From: Shewanella sp. OMA3-2
GTDB taxonomy: Bacteria > Pseudomonadota > Gammaproteobacteria > Enterobacterales > Shewanellaceae
Length of the DNA stretch: 64,000 bases
Assembly: GCF_021513195.1 (NCBI RefSeq)
Contig: NZ_CP090974.1
Span: 3,980,001-4,044,000, forward strand
Reading direction: 5' to 3'
Each line of letters opens with the position of its first letter. Position 1 is the first letter of the stretch. The notes under the pieces are model-generated. The model did no database searches. It had not been told where the DNA came from and saw only the letters and a program-made list of their open reading frames with translations. Below, in pieces: positions 39,374-50,745 of this stretch. Both the position numbers and the translations under genes were made by a program.

Positions 39374-40795
39374 ATGACCAGTCCATTACGTAGTTTTACC
39401 TCGTTATACAGTACTACCTTTATGATGGTACTGGCAGCCGGTCTACTGACTACATATTTAGGCCTAAAACTCACTACGATGGAAGTACCACAAATATGGG
39501 TAGGTGGCATGATGTCTGCCTACTATATTGGTTTGGTATGTGGCTCCAAAGTAGGTCACAAACTCATCGCACAAGTGGGCCATATTCGCGCTTTTGTTGC
39601 TTGCGCAGGTGTGGTCACTGCATCTGCGTTAGGTCATGCATTAATTGACGACTTAACCATTTGGTTAATACTGCGAGTCATTGTTGGCATGGGTATGATG
39701 TGTCAATACATGGTGCTTGAAAGCTGGCTTAATGAGCAGTCTGAGCCAAGCCAGCGCGGTACCGTTTTTGCCAGCTATATGATTGTATCTTATCTTGCAC
39801 TCATGGCTGGTCAAGGCGCTATTAGCTTGTATCCTGACTTAGGCATTGAACCTTTGTTACTTATCGCAATTTGTTTTGCCTTATGTACCGTGCCGATCTC
39901 GATTACCCGTCGCATTCACCCAGAACCATTGACACCTGCACCACTTAACATGAAACACTACTGGAAGCGCGCGCCACAAGCACTCACTACCATAGCTTTA
40001 GGCAGCATGATTGTGGGGTGTTTTTACGGTTTAGCGCCAGCATATGCCACAGCGCAAGGGATTGAACCGCAATCTGTCGCCTTATATATGACCTGTACTA
40101 TTTTTGCAGGTTTATTAGCCCAATGGCCGATGGGTAAACTGTCAGATTTAATGCCAAGAAGCCGCCTTATTCGGATTAATTGCGGTCTGCTTGGTATATT
40201 AGTGCTAATTATTGCACTGGTACCTTTTGATGCTCAAATCTCGTTAGTCTTAACCGCAATATTTGGCGTGTTAGCTTTTACGCTCTATCCATTAGCCACA
40301 GCGTTAGCCAATTCACGTGTCGAGCAACATGAACGTGTCGGGTTATCGGCGACCATTTTAGTGACATTTGGTATTGGAGCCAGTATTGGCCCGCTTGTCG
40401 CGTCATCCCTTATGCAGCATCTAGGCAATGATATGCTATATGGTTTTATGAGTATTTGTGCCTTCACTTTAGTTATTCGGTTATTGTTTATTAATAACAA
40501 ACAAAAAGCAGAACAGGGCTCAAGCCATGATTATGTCATGGCTGGCGGAGATTTAGTCTCGTCGCCATTGGCTGCATCTTTTGACCCCAGAGTAAATGTG
40601 CAATCGGTGCAAGATCAAATGATCAATCCAGATGACAATGCATTTGATATGGTTGGCAGCGAAGACGATGTGTTAGACGATGAGCCTGATTACTCTCAAG
40701 TTGTTGATGATACAAATGATGATGACATCAATACCCACACAACCCCAAATGATGTCATTACCCCTATTGAAATACCAAAGCCAAGCGAGAAATAG
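39374..40795 (+). CDS. MFS transporter, YcaD-like
   Basis: A 473-residue major facilitator with 12 membrane helices. Typical features are PQIWVGGMMSAYYIGLVCGS in helix 2 with the following basic loop, the helix-5 region RGTVFASYMIVSYLALMAG and GKLSDLMPRSRLIR between helices 8 and 9. It resembles YcaD, whose substrate is unknown. The ATG at 39374 follows AGAGG. The last 90 or so residues form a cytosolic tail that is strongly acidic (DDNAFDMVGSEDDVLDDEPD) and of low complexity; YcaD lacks it. It lies 48 bp past the DUF481 gene and may be cotranscribed with it. Confidence 0.83.
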   Translation: MTSPLRSFTSLYSTTFMMVLAAGLLTTYLGLKLTTMEVPQIWVGGMMSAYYIGLVCGSKVGHKLIAQVGHIRAFVACAGVVTASALGHALIDDLTIWLILRVIVGMGMMCQYMVLESWLNEQSEPSQRGTVFASYMIVSYLALMAGQGAISLYPDLGIEPLLLIAICFALCTVPISITRRIHPEPLTPAPLNMKHYWKRAPQALTTIALGSMIVGCFYGLAPAYATAQGIEPQSVALYMTCTIFAGLLAQWPMGKLSDLMPRSRLIRINCGLLGILVLIIALVPFDAQISLVLTAIFGVLAFTLYPLATALANSRVEQHERVGLSATILVTFGIGASIGPLVASSLMQHLGNDMLYGFMSICAFTLVIRLLFINNKQKAEQGSSHDYVMAGGDLVSSPLAASFDPRVNVQSVQDQMINPDDNAFDMVGSEDDVLDDEPDYSQVVDDTNDDDINTHTTPNDVITPIEIPKPSEK

Positions 40796-40822
40796 ACCTT
40801 CTAGGTACTTTTGTTACAAAAC

Positions 40823-40852
40823 AAAAAAGCGAGCAGATGCTCGCTTTTTTAC
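40823..40852. terminator. Bidirectional terminator between MFS gene and rlmB
   Basis: GCGAGCAGATGCTCGC with A6 and T6 flanks (40823-40850), 27 bp after the MFS stop and just before the converging rlmB stop. Confidence 0.85.
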
Positions 40853-40868
40853 CATTATCAAATGACCG

Positions 40869-41621
40869 CTATACTAAACGTTGACGTACTGCTTCAAATA
40901 AACAAATACCGGTAGCAACAGATACATTTAAGCTTGAAACTGTACCAGACATTGGAATAGAAATAAGCGAGTCACAGCTTTCGCGGGTTAAACGGCGTAA
41001 ACCCTTGCCCTCTGCGCCCATCGCAATCGCTAACGCGCCTTTAAAGTCAGCTTGATACACATTACTATCTGCCTCGCCTGCTGCACCTACAATCCACACA
41101 CCTTTTTCTTGGATGTGACGCATTGTGCGTGCCAAGTTAGTCACTTGAAATAACGGCACAACTTCTGCTGCACCACTCGCAACTTTGCTTACAACTGACG
41201 TTAGGCCAACCGAATTATCTTTAGGCACAATAACCCCGTGCGCACCAGCAGCATCAGCATTGCGAATACAAGCACCTAAATTATGCGGATCTGTGACACC
41301 ATCGAGTATCAAGAAAAATGGCGTTTTCTGCTCAGCACTGAGCTTATCCAGTAAAGCGTCTAACTCATTTTCAGCAAGCACTTTAGCTGCAGTTACGCGT
41401 GCAACCACACCTTGGTGCTGGGTACTTTCTGCTTTTTCATCGAGCACTTTTCTAGCTGAACGCTGTGACTTAATACCCGCTTCTTGAGCGGCATTAACTA
41501 ATGGCTCTAAACGTTCGTCATCACGACCTTGCATTAGCCATAATTCAATCACGCGTTCTGGACTGTTTTTTAAAAGGGCTTCAACTGCGTGAATACCAAA
41601 AATAACATCTTGTTTTTTCAT
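40869..41621 (-). CDS. rlmB: 23S rRNA (guanosine-2'-O-)-methyltransferase RlmB
   Basis: A 250-residue SPOUT enzyme that methylates G2251 of 23S rRNA. The N-terminal L30e-like domain ([20 protein letters not shown]) is followed by the SPOUT knot: [20 protein letters not shown] (motif 1), [20 protein letters not shown] (motif 2) and [19 protein letters not shown] (motif 3). It follows rnr by 4 bp on the minus strand, so the two are cotranscribed, the usual rnr-rlmB pair. Confidence 0.96.
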   Translation of the reverse strand: MKKQDVIFGIHAVEALLKNSPERVIELWLMQGRDDERLEPLVNAAQEAGIKSQRSARKVLDEKAESTQHQGVVARVTAAKVLAENELDALLDKLSAEQKTPFFLILDGVTDPHNLGACIRNADAAGAHGVIVPKDNSVGLTSVVSKVASGAAEVVPLFQVTNLARTMRHIQEKGVWIVGAAGEADSNVYQADFKGALAIAMGAEGKGLRRLTRESCDSLISIPMSGTVSSLNVSVATGICLFEAVRQRLV

Positions 41622-41625
41622 TTAA

Positions 41626-44185
41626 TTACTTTCTCTTACTGCTTTTGGCTTCAGCCGCTTTTGCGGTTGATTCGCTATTGTTGGCTTTATTAGCATCTGG
41701 CTTCTTAGCTTTCGATTTACTCGCTAAAGGCTTTTTGACAGTCGTTTTTTTAGCGTCAGTCTTTTTGGCGCTAGGTTTTTTTACCCGCGGCTTTTTGCTA
41801 GTCTGTTCTTTAGCGGAACCCTTGTTAGCTGAATCTTTGCTAACTGCTGAGCCGGTACTTTCAGAAGCTACTTTTTTGCGTCGACCTTTAGACGGCTTAT
41901 CACCCTCTTTAGCGCCACGTGTAGTCTTAGCACCTTCTAACTTAACGCGATCACGTGCCGTAAGTGGCTTGTTACTGTTTCGACGTTTGCCCTGACCTTT
42001 GCTGTTGTCACCAATCATGATTAAATCGATTTGACGATCATCTAAGTTAACTGCGGCAACTTTGACGCTAACGGGATCACCAACTTGGTAAACTTGACGG
42101 GTATTTTCACCGACTAAACGCTGGCGCATAGCATCAAACTGATAGTAGTCACTGGCTAAGCTGGATATATGCACCAGACCATCGATGAATAAATCATTTA
42201 AGCGGACAAATAAACCAAAGTTGGTCACTGATGCAATGACAGCTTCGAAGTCATCACCTACATGATCTTGCATGTATTCACATTTAAGCCAGTCGCTGAC
42301 ATCGCGAGTCGCTTCGTCGGCCCTGCGCTCAGTAGTTGAACATTCTTCCCCTAATGAATCTAACTCAGCTGTGGTGTACTGATAGCCACCGTCCTGAGTC
42401 CACTTGTCTTTAACTGTGCCTTCACTATTAGCCAGTAAAAACTTAATCACGCGATGAAGAACAAGATCAGGATAACGGCGAATAGGCGATGTAAAGTGAG
42501 AATACTCTTCTAAAGCTAAGCCAAAATGCCCTTCATTATCTGGGCTATAAATAGCTTGGCGCATAGAGCGTAATAACATGACCTGAATAAGCTCAGCATC
42601 CGGTCTGTCTGCTATTTTCAGCATAATACCTTGGTAATCTGCTGGTGTAGGCTCTAAGCCACCGTCCATCGATAAACCACGCTCCGCGAGAAACTCTTTA
42701 AAGTTAACTAACTTTTGTTCAGATGGCGCTTCATGCACACGGTATAACACTTCACCTTTGTTCTTTTTAACGAACTTAGCAGACGCCACATTGGCTAAAA
42801 TCATACATTCTTCAATAATTTTATGCGCTTGGTTACGGCCTCTAGGAACAATCTTATCAATTTTGCGTTGTTCATTAAAAATAAATTGCGTCTCTAATGT
42901 TTCAAATGCAATAGCACCTCGCTCTGCTCGTCGCTCATCTAAGGTTAAGTACAAAGACTGTAAACACTGTAAATGCGGGAACAATGCTTTATGTTCAGGG
43001 GCAATCACGCCACCTTCTAGCATGTCGGCAACTTGGGTATAAGTGAAACGCGCATGGGAATGCATTACTGCGGAGTAAAATTTATAGCCTGACAGCTTAC
43101 CGCTGGCGGCAATAGTCATTTCGGCCACCATACACAAACGATCGACATGAGGGTTTAACGAACATAATCCGTTAGAAATTTTCTCTGGCAACATGGGAAT
43201 CACTTGCGAAGGAAAATATACCGAGTTGCCACGCTCACGAGCTTCGACATCTAATGCCGAATCTGTGCGCACATAATGGCTTACATCAGCAATAGCCACC
43301 CACAAGCGCCAACCACCACCGGTTTTTTTCTCCGCATAAACCGCATCATCAAAGTCACGAGCATCTTCACCATCAATAGTGACGAGTGGTAAATGACGTA
43401 AATCTACTCGGCCTTGTTTGTCTGACTCAGGCACTTCATCAGGTATACGCTTAAGCTTTTTTCAATAATATCTGACCAGGTATGGGGTAAATCATAATTG
43501 CGCAGTGCAATTTCAATTTCCATACCCGGAGCCATCGTTTTGCCTAGTACTTCAGTGACTTTACCCGCAGCTTTCACAAATCGACCTGGTCGTCTTGTTA
43601 GCTCAACCACCACGACATCACCAGCACGGGCACCGTTTCTATCTTCATCGGCGATTAAAATCTCTTGGTTGATACGACGATCATCGGCAATAATAAATGC
43701 CATCCCGCCATCAACATGATATCGGCCAACTAATGCCGCACTTCGCTCTTGAACCAAACGAACTATTCTTGCTTCTCGGCGTCCACGACGATCTGTACCC
43801 GCTTTTTGTGCCAGCACTTTATCGCCATGAAAATACATCAGCATGTCACGGTTATTAATAAATAAATCGTCACCACCTTCTTCAAGCTTTAAAAAGCCGA
43901 AGCCATCTCGGTGGCCAATAATGGTGCCCGATAATAAATCCATTTTCTCAGGTAACCCGTAGCTTTGACCCTGGTAAATACTAACTGGCCATCACGCTCC
44001 ATCGCACGCAAACGGCGACGCAAAGCCTCTAATGGTTCTTCCTCAGTTATTTTTAACGCTTCTGCTATTTTGTCACGGGTAACGGGTGACTTTTGCGCGC
44101 GCAAGTACTCTAAAATGTACTCACGGCTAGGAATAGGATTATCGTACTTGTCTTGTTCTCTCTCAAAATGAGGATCGGTGATCAT
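41626..44185 (-). pseudogene. rnr: Ribonuclease R, frameshifted twice in this sequence
   Basis: A 3'-5' exoribonuclease that digests structured RNA. Three open frames (43889-44185, 43404-43943, 41626-43434) make one gene of about 850 residues. The first gives a winged helix ([20 protein letters not shown]), the second the cold-shock domains ([19 protein letters not shown]), the third the RNB catalytic domain with Asp residues in [19 protein letters not shown], then S1 ([19 protein letters not shown]) and a Lys-rich tail. Adding one C at 43969-43971 restores [17 protein letters not shown]; adding one T at 43457-43462 restores [17 protein letters not shown]. Both are homopolymer deletions, likely errors. 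It lies between motX and rlmB. Confidence 0.93.
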
Positions 44186-44220
44186 TCAATTTCCAAATCA
44201 TCGGCATAATATTGTATGCC

Positions 44221-44853
44221 TTATTGCATATAAAGTTGTTGCTGCTGAGCCCTTTCAACAATACTTGTGGGCATTTTCACAGCAAGTTGTTGTAATAGTG
44301 AAGTCGCTTTCTTTTGCTGACTCTCACCATCGAAAATACTGTTATAAAGCCAATGATAGCCTATTTCATAATCTTTTGGGCTACCATAACCTTCAGTAAA
44401 CAGTTTAACTAACATCATACGTGCATTTACATCACCATTTGCTGCTGCCGGTAACGTGTATTGCACTGAACGATGTCGATCTTTTACTACTAATTTTCCT
44501 TGGTAGTAATAATCTGCTAATTTTAACATTGCTTCGGCACTGCCTTGTTGGGCGGCCGTTTGTAACATAGCAACTCCACGAGCAGGATGCGCTTTCACAC
44601 ACACGCCGTGATTTAACATTTCGCCCCATAAAAATTGATATAAGGGCTGCTGTAGCACTTCTGCTCTAGCTTCAATATCTTGTACTAACTGACATTCATC
44701 AAGCTTCACACGTTGGAGATATTGATTACTGCGGATCAAATTAATGAGTTGTTCATCACTATAAATGTCATAGGCGGCAGAGACAGCCCTAGCCATTTGA
44801 ATAGAAGAACCAAATAATAACGTGAATATGAGAAGTAATGAAAGCCGTAACAT
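44221..44853 (-). CDS. motX: Sodium-type polar flagellar T-ring protein MotX
   Basis: A 210-residue periplasmic protein with a signal peptide (LLLIFTLLFGSSIQMARA) and Sel1-like repeats (AMLQTAAQQGSAEAMLKLAD, AAANGDVNARMMLVKLFTEG). The N-terminal mature region IYSDEQLINLIRSNQYLQRV, KLDECQLVQDIEARAE is characteristic of Vibrio and Shewanella MotX. MotX and MotY form the T-ring that holds the PomAB or MotAB stator around a polar flagellum. Its place beside rnr and purA, far from flagellar genes, is the normal arrangement in Shewanella, as far as I recall. The motif match to MotX is my main basis. Confidence 0.87.
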   Translation of the reverse strand: MLRLSLLLIFTLLFGSSIQMARAVSAAYDIYSDEQLINLIRSNQYLQRVKLDECQLVQDIEARAEVLQQPLYQFLWGEMLNHGVCVKAHPARGVAMLQTAAQQGSAEAMLKLADYYYQGKLVVKDRHRSVQYTLPAAANGDVNARMMLVKLFTEGYGSPKDYEIGYHWLYNSIFDGESQQKKATSLLQQLAVKMPTSIVERAQQQQLYMQ

Positions 44854-44946
44854 AAAAATTCTCGATGACAGTTTGATTAACTCATTAATCGGCCGCTACA
44901 GATTTTTCTTAAGTATTGAGCCAATACTTTCTTAGCTGCTTTCATT

Positions 44947-44972
44947 AAAAAGGCCGCTTAACGCGGCCTTTT
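44947..44972 (-). terminator. purA terminator
   Basis: AAAAGGCCGC (44948-44957) and GCGGCCTTTT (44963-44972) with a TTAAC loop, 12 bp past the purA stop. Confidence 0.8.
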
Positions 44973-44984
44973 ACGATATTGATT

Positions 44985-46316
<1,332 letters not shown>

Positions 46317-46352
46317 TTAACAGATTTTAGGGGGTTGTAGGCAAGTATTTTA

Positions 46353-46538
46353 TTAAAAAATAATCAATATAACGATCCCTGCTGTGACTAAAGATCCACC
46401 TAAGCGCCTGAGAACATTTTGGTTTTGTCCAGAAAGCTCAAATAAATACTTTTTCCATTTTTGTGGAAACAATAACGGACCAAGCCCTTCAACGATAAAT
46501 ACTAAGGCAATTGCAGTCATAAAAAGCTGTAAGGTCAT
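46353..46538 (-). CDS. yjeT: DUF2065 family small membrane protein YjeT
   Basis: A 61-residue protein with two membrane helices (QLFMTAIALVFIVEGLGPLL, LGGSLVTAGIVILIIF) joined by the conserved basic loop FPQKWKKYLFELSG and a QNQNVLRRLG stretch. This is the DUF2065 pattern of E. coli YjeT, which is also encoded next to purA. The function is unknown; partnership with HflKC-type membrane proteases has been noted by neighbourhood only. Confidence 0.85.
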   Translation of the reverse strand: MTLQLFMTAIALVFIVEGLGPLLFPQKWKKYLFELSGQNQNVLRRLGGSLVTAGIVILIIF

Positions 46539-46593
46539 CTAAAACGCCCTCGATTTAGGTGCGATAATCTTATCATCATAAAATTCAGCCAAT

Positions 46594-46621
46594 AAAAAAC
46601 CCAGCATAAGCTGGGTTTTTT
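46594..46621. terminator. Terminator of the rplM-rpsI operon
   Basis: CCCAGC-ATAA-GCTGGG stem (46600-46615) flanked by A- and T-runs, 17 bp past the rpsI stop. Confidence 0.85.
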
Positions 46622-46637
46622 GTATTCCAAAGGCGAA

Positions 46638-47030
46638 TTAACGCTTCGAGAATTGTGGCTTACGACGTGCTTTACGTAGACCAACTTTCTTACGTTCAAC
46701 TTTACGAGCATCACGGGTAACAAAACCAGCGGCACGTAGAGAAGGACGTAAAGTCTCATCTAGTTGCATTAACGCACGAGTAATACCGTGACGAATTGCA
46801 CCTGCTTGGCCAGTGGTTCCACCGCCTTTAACAGTTACATATATGTCGAATTTATCAGTCATTTCAACTAACTCTAATGGTTGACGAACAACCATACGAG
46901 CAGTTTCACGGCCAAAATATATATCAAGTGGACGTTGGTTAACAACGATTGTACCACTACCTGCTTTAACGAATACGCGAGCAGTTGATGTTTTACGACG
47001 GCCAGTGCCGTAGTACTGAGTTGCAGACAT
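46638..47030 (-). CDS. rpsI: 30S ribosomal protein uS9
   Basis: A 130-residue basic protein with the uS9 features [37 protein letters not shown] (signature GQ..AIRHGI.RAL) and the C-terminal KSR-like tail [14 protein letters not shown], which reaches the P-site tRNA. It follows rplM by 15 bp, the universal pair. Confidence 0.97.
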   Translation of the reverse strand: MSATQYYGTGRRKTSTARVFVKAGSGTIVVNQRPLDIYFGRETARMVVRQPLELVEMTDKFDIYVTVKGGGTTGQAGAIRHGITRALMQLDETLRPSLRAAGFVTRDARKVERKKVGLRKARRKPQFSKR

Positions 47031-47045
47031 TAGCTTACTCCCGTT

Positions 47046-47477
47046 TTAAATATCAAGAACTTGTGGTTGTTGTGCGGCATGGTTATGCTCAGTGCCTGCG
47101 TAAACCTTAAGTTTACGGAACATAGCACGGCCCAATGGACCTTTTGGCAACATACCCTTAACAGCTTTCTCGATAATCATCTCAGGTTTATGAGCTTGCA
47201 ATTTCTCAAAAGAAATTTGCTTAATCCCACCGATGAAACCAGTGTGCGAGTAGTAAATTTTACCCGCAGCTTTGTTACCAGTTACAGTAACTTTCTCAGC
47301 ATTAATAACGATGATGTAGTCACCAGTGTCAACATGAGGTGTATACTCAGGCTTGTGCTTACCGCGTAAACGAGTAGCAATTTCAGTAGCCATACGACCT
47401 AAAGTTTTACCTTCGGCATCAACGACGAACCAGTCACGTGTGACTGTTTCTGATGTAGCATTAAATGTAGTCTTCAT
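47046..47477 (-). CDS. rplM: 50S ribosomal protein uL13
   Basis: A 143-residue early-assembly protein of the large subunit. The motifs [40 protein letters not shown] and [20 protein letters not shown] are unmistakable. In E. coli the rplM-rpsI operon is controlled by uL13 binding its own leader; the 279-bp upstream gap (47478-47756) could hold such a leader but I cannot see a defined structure. Confidence 0.97.
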   Translation of the reverse strand: MKTTFNATSETVTRDWFVVDAEGKTLGRMATEIATRLRGKHKPEYTPHVDTGDYIIVINAEKVTVTGNKAAGKIYYSHTGFIGGIKQISFEKLQAHKPEMIIEKAVKGMLPKGPLGRAMFRKLKVYAGTEHNHAAQQPQVLDI

Positions 47478-47756
47478 TTTTTACAAAAACCCAATGTTTA
47501 AAATTCTGTCTCACATGCCAACTGCAAGTCGCAATTAACACAAAATGGACCGATTCTTGCCCCTTCGAGCATGAATATTGGCTTAAAACTTCCGCCCAAT
47601 TCGACGGAGTAACGAGGGCAGGTGCGGATTATACGCAAACATAAGATAGAAATCACCTGATATTTATGAAAAGCGTTAAATAGTTTGATCGTTTTATCAG
47701 CAACTCTACCGTTTCCTTTTGCTCAAAATAGCAGCAAATTTAGTATCTATACTATT

Positions 47757-48866
47757 TTAAGGTAGATGCTCTAAGGTTAAATAATCATGGGATTGCATTT
47801 CTATAAGTCTTGAGCGGCAGCGACGAAACTCAAAGTTCAACATACCTTGGGTGTAAATATCCTCTAAAGGCACCTGAGCTGAAATAATAAGTTTTACATT
47901 TCGCTCGTAAAACTCATCCACCATAGCTAAAAAACGCCTTGCAATATCATCACCGGTTAATTGCTCACCCATTTGTTCAAGCCCACTGAGTAGGACGGTA
48001 TGATAAATTCGGGCAATCTCCATATAATCTCGCTGAGAACGCGGCCCATCACATACATCTCTAAAGTTGGCCAGTAACACCCCTTGAGATTGCTGACGAA
48101 TACTGATTAAGCGGCCATCAATATTGATGGCGTCGGTCAACACCTCCGACTCTGGTGCAAGCTGTTTAAAGTAAGTGTGTAAATTCAAGTCAGCCTGTTC
48201 ATCAAGCGGGTAATGATAAATCTCAGCTTGCTCTAAGGTTCTTAAGCGATAGTCTATACCTGAATCAACATTCAAAATTTCACAATGCTGATTAATCAAT
48301 GCGATAGCAGGTAAAAAGCGTACTCGTTGCAAGCCGTTTTTGTACAAATCATCAGGAATAATATTAGAGGTAGCCACTAATGCCACCCCTTCCTTAAATA
48401 GGGCTTGAAACAAAGTGCCCAATAGCATCGCATCGGTAATATCAGAAACAAAAAATTCATCAAAGCAAATGACTTTATATTGATTGGCCATTTTTTTTGC
48501 GATCGTCAGTAACGGGTCTTGTACCCCTTTTAACTCGCTTAAATCATGGTGAAGCTGATGCATAAAGCGATGAAAATGCGCTCTGAGCTTTTTATCACCC
48601 GGAAGCGCATCATAGAAGGTATCCATTAAGTAGGTTTTACCACGCCCTACACCACCCCATAGATATAACCCTTGCACCGATGTTGTCGGTTTTTTACCAA
48701 ATACGGCTAATATTTTAGTTAGACCTGAAACAGGTTGCTCTGCAGCAATTAATTCATCAAAGACACGTTGCAATGACCTAACAGCTTGTTCTTGAGCTGG
48801 ATCATGGGAGAAACTCTCACGGGTGAGATCTTGTTGATAATGCTGCCAAGGGGATAACTGTGACAC
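47757..48866 (-). CDS. zapE: Cell division ATPase ZapE (AFG1 family)
   Basis: A 369-residue AFG1-type AAA ATPase. The Walker A is GGVGRGKTYLMD (residues about 71-82), Walker B VICFDEFFVSDITDA and the sensor region LVATSNIIPDDLYKNGLQR. ZapE is a membrane-associated ATPase that influences FtsZ ring stability in E. coli. I propose the GTG at 48866 (after a GAGAG site), which aligns with the normal N-terminus of the family; an ATG at 48911 in the same frame lacks a site. It is monocistronic. It is divergent from degQ across 358 bp in which I see nothing definite. Confidence 0.92.
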   Translation of the reverse strand: MSQLSPWQHYQQDLTRESFSHDPAQEQAVRSLQRVFDELIAAEQPVSGLTKILAVFGKKPTTSVQGLYLWGGVGRGKTYLMDTFYDALPGDKKLRAHFHRFMHQLHHDLSELKGVQDPLLTIAKKMANQYKVICFDEFFVSDITDAMLLGTLFQALFKEGVALVATSNIIPDDLYKNGLQRVRFLPAIALINQHCEILNVDSGIDYRLRTLEQAEIYHYPLDEQADLNLHTYFKQLAPESEVLTDAINIDGRLISIRQQSQGVLLANFRDVCDGPRSQRDYMEIARIYHTVLLSGLEQMGEQLTGDDIARRFLAMVDEFYERNVKLIISAQVPLEDIYTQGMLNFEFRRCRSRLIEMQSHDYLTLEHLP

Positions 48867-49224
48867 GACTATGACTCTCTTACATCTGATAATTGCTGCG
48901 GATAATAACATTAAAATTTCAATACGAGTAACCGCGTTAAACGATCAAATTAACCTTTGTTAATCGTTAATGAACTATCAAATCGAAACCGACTCCCAAT
49001 AAATAATATATCCACTTTTGCATCATTGTTACGTTTTACCGCGTACCCAATTGACGCTCATTTTGAAACAACGACTATTTACAGAAACAATTGCTCATAA
49101 AAATAATTGCACTTTAATGACCTAATAATTTATCTGATTAACGATATTTAACTTTAATTTACCTCATTCAAGCGCCATATTTTTAGTACTAGGTACTAGC
49201 TTGAGTGTCCAAGGAGCCATATTA

Positions 49225-50574
49225 ATGAAAACCAAACTAAGCTTACTTTCTGCAGCCCTGTTAACCGCATCATTAACTGTTATACCAAACAGTTCTTTTG
49301 CCGCCATTCCACAATCTGTTGATGGCCAATCAATACCCAGTTTAGCGCCTATGCTAGAACGCACCACGCCAGCAGTGGTGTCTGTAGCAGTGTCAGGCAC
49401 CCAAGTATCTAAACAACAAGTACCTGATGTATTTCGCTACTTTTTTGGTCCAAACGCTCCGCGCGAACAAGTACAGGAACGTCCGTTTCGAGGCCTAGGG
49501 TCTGGGGTGATTATTGATGCTGAAAAGGGTTATATCATTACCAACAATCATGTCATCAACGGTGCTGACAATATTCAAATTGGTTTAAACGATGGCCGAG
49601 AAGTCGAAGCCAAGCTCATTGGTGCTGATAAAGAATCCGATATTGCCTTATTACAAATTACTGCTAAAAATCTCACCGCGATTAAACAAGCCGATTCAGA
49701 CGAAGTCCGTGTAGGTGACTTTGCCGTTGCTATTGGTAATCCATTCGGTTTAGGGCAAACAGTGACATCGGGTATTGTTAGTGCTTTAGGGCGAAGTGGC
49801 TTGGGTATAGAGATGCTTGAAAACTTCATCCAAACCGATGCAGCCATTAATAGTGGTAACTCAGGTGGTGCATTGGTTAATTTAAATGGCGAGTTAATGG
49901 GGATCAACACCGCCATTGTGGCACCTAATGGCGGTAACGTCGGTATAGGCTTTGCCATTCCTGCTAATATGGTCAATAACTTAGTCCAACAAATTATTGA
50001 GCACGGTGAAGTTAGACGAGGTATTTTAGGGGTAGCGGGTCGTGATTTAGACAAAGAACTCGCTACCGCATTTGGACTAGAAACCCAACATGGCGCTTTT
50101 GTTAGCGAAGTCGTACCAGACAGCGCTGCCGCTAAAGCAGGCATCAAAGCGGGTGATATTATTACCAGCGTAAATGGTCGAAAAATCAAATCATTCCAAG
50201 AGTTACGCGCTAAAGTGGCTACTATGGGAGCCGATGTAAAAGTTGAGTTTGGCCTTATTCGTGATGGCGGCACTAAAACCGTTAAAGCCACTTTAGGTAA
50301 AGCTGATGCGATTGAAGCGGCTGCTGGAGCCTTACATCCTATGCTTCAGGGTACTACGCTTAATAATGGCACTAAAGGCGTTGAAATAACCGATGTCGCC
50401 CAAGGTTCTCCGGCGGCGATGTCAGGACTTCAAAAAGGTGATTTCATTGTCGGCATTAATCGCACCCAGGTTAAAGATTTAAAATCCTTTAAAGCCTTAC
50501 TAGAAAAGCAACAGGGTTCAATTGCACTGAAAATACTGCGCGATAACAACTTGAGCTATTTAGTTTTACGATAA
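49225..50574 (+). CDS. degQ: Periplasmic serine protease DegQ (HtrA family)
   Basis: A 449-residue periplasmic protease and chaperone. The start at 49225 follows AAGGAG and opens a signal peptide (LLSAALLTASLTVIPNSSFA). The catalytic triad is His in ITNNHVINGADN, Asp in DKESDIALLQI and Ser in AAINSGNSGGALV. Two PDZ domains follow (HGAFVSEVVPDSAAAKAGIK; KGVEITDVAQGSPAAMSGLQ). It digests misfolded envelope proteins. The gene is upstream of degS with a strong terminator between, so they may be transcribed separately. Confidence 0.94.
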   Translation: MKTKLSLLSAALLTASLTVIPNSSFAAIPQSVDGQSIPSLAPMLERTTPAVVSVAVSGTQVSKQQVPDVFRYFFGPNAPREQVQERPFRGLGSGVIIDAEKGYIITNNHVINGADNIQIGLNDGREVEAKLIGADKESDIALLQITAKNLTAIKQADSDEVRVGDFAVAIGNPFGLGQTVTSGIVSALGRSGLGIEMLENFIQTDAAINSGNSGGALVNLNGELMGINTAIVAPNGGNVGIGFAIPANMVNNLVQQIIEHGEVRRGILGVAGRDLDKELATAFGLETQHGAFVSEVVPDSAAAKAGIKAGDIITSVNGRKIKSFQELRAKVATMGADVKVEFGLIRDGGTKTVKATLGKADAIEAAAGALHPMLQGTTLNNGTKGVEITDVAQGSPAAMSGLQKGDFIVGINRTQVKDLKSFKALLEKQQGSIALKILRDNNLSYLVLR

Positions 50575-50660
50575 TGAACAATCGATAAGTGACAGCAATC
50601 GATTGATAATAATGAGTGATTATTGAACTGCAATCACTTAAGCCAATGTTAGCATTCATT

Positions 50661-50700
50661 AATTAAGCATCGAGTATTCAAGCCCGATGCTTAATTTTTT
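50661..50700 (+). terminator. degQ terminator
   Basis: A 12-bp perfect stem, AATTAAGCATCG (50661-50672) with CGATGCTTAATT (50685-50696), followed by T4. Confidence 0.8.
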
Positions 50701-50745
50701 CAGTTATGTTAATATTTGTGCTATTCACTTCACATCGATCAGACT

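Noticed and set aside
49575..50291. 238-codon minus-strand frame opposite degQ
   Set aside because: Fully inside degQ, Pro/Ser-rich translation typical of an antisense shadow.
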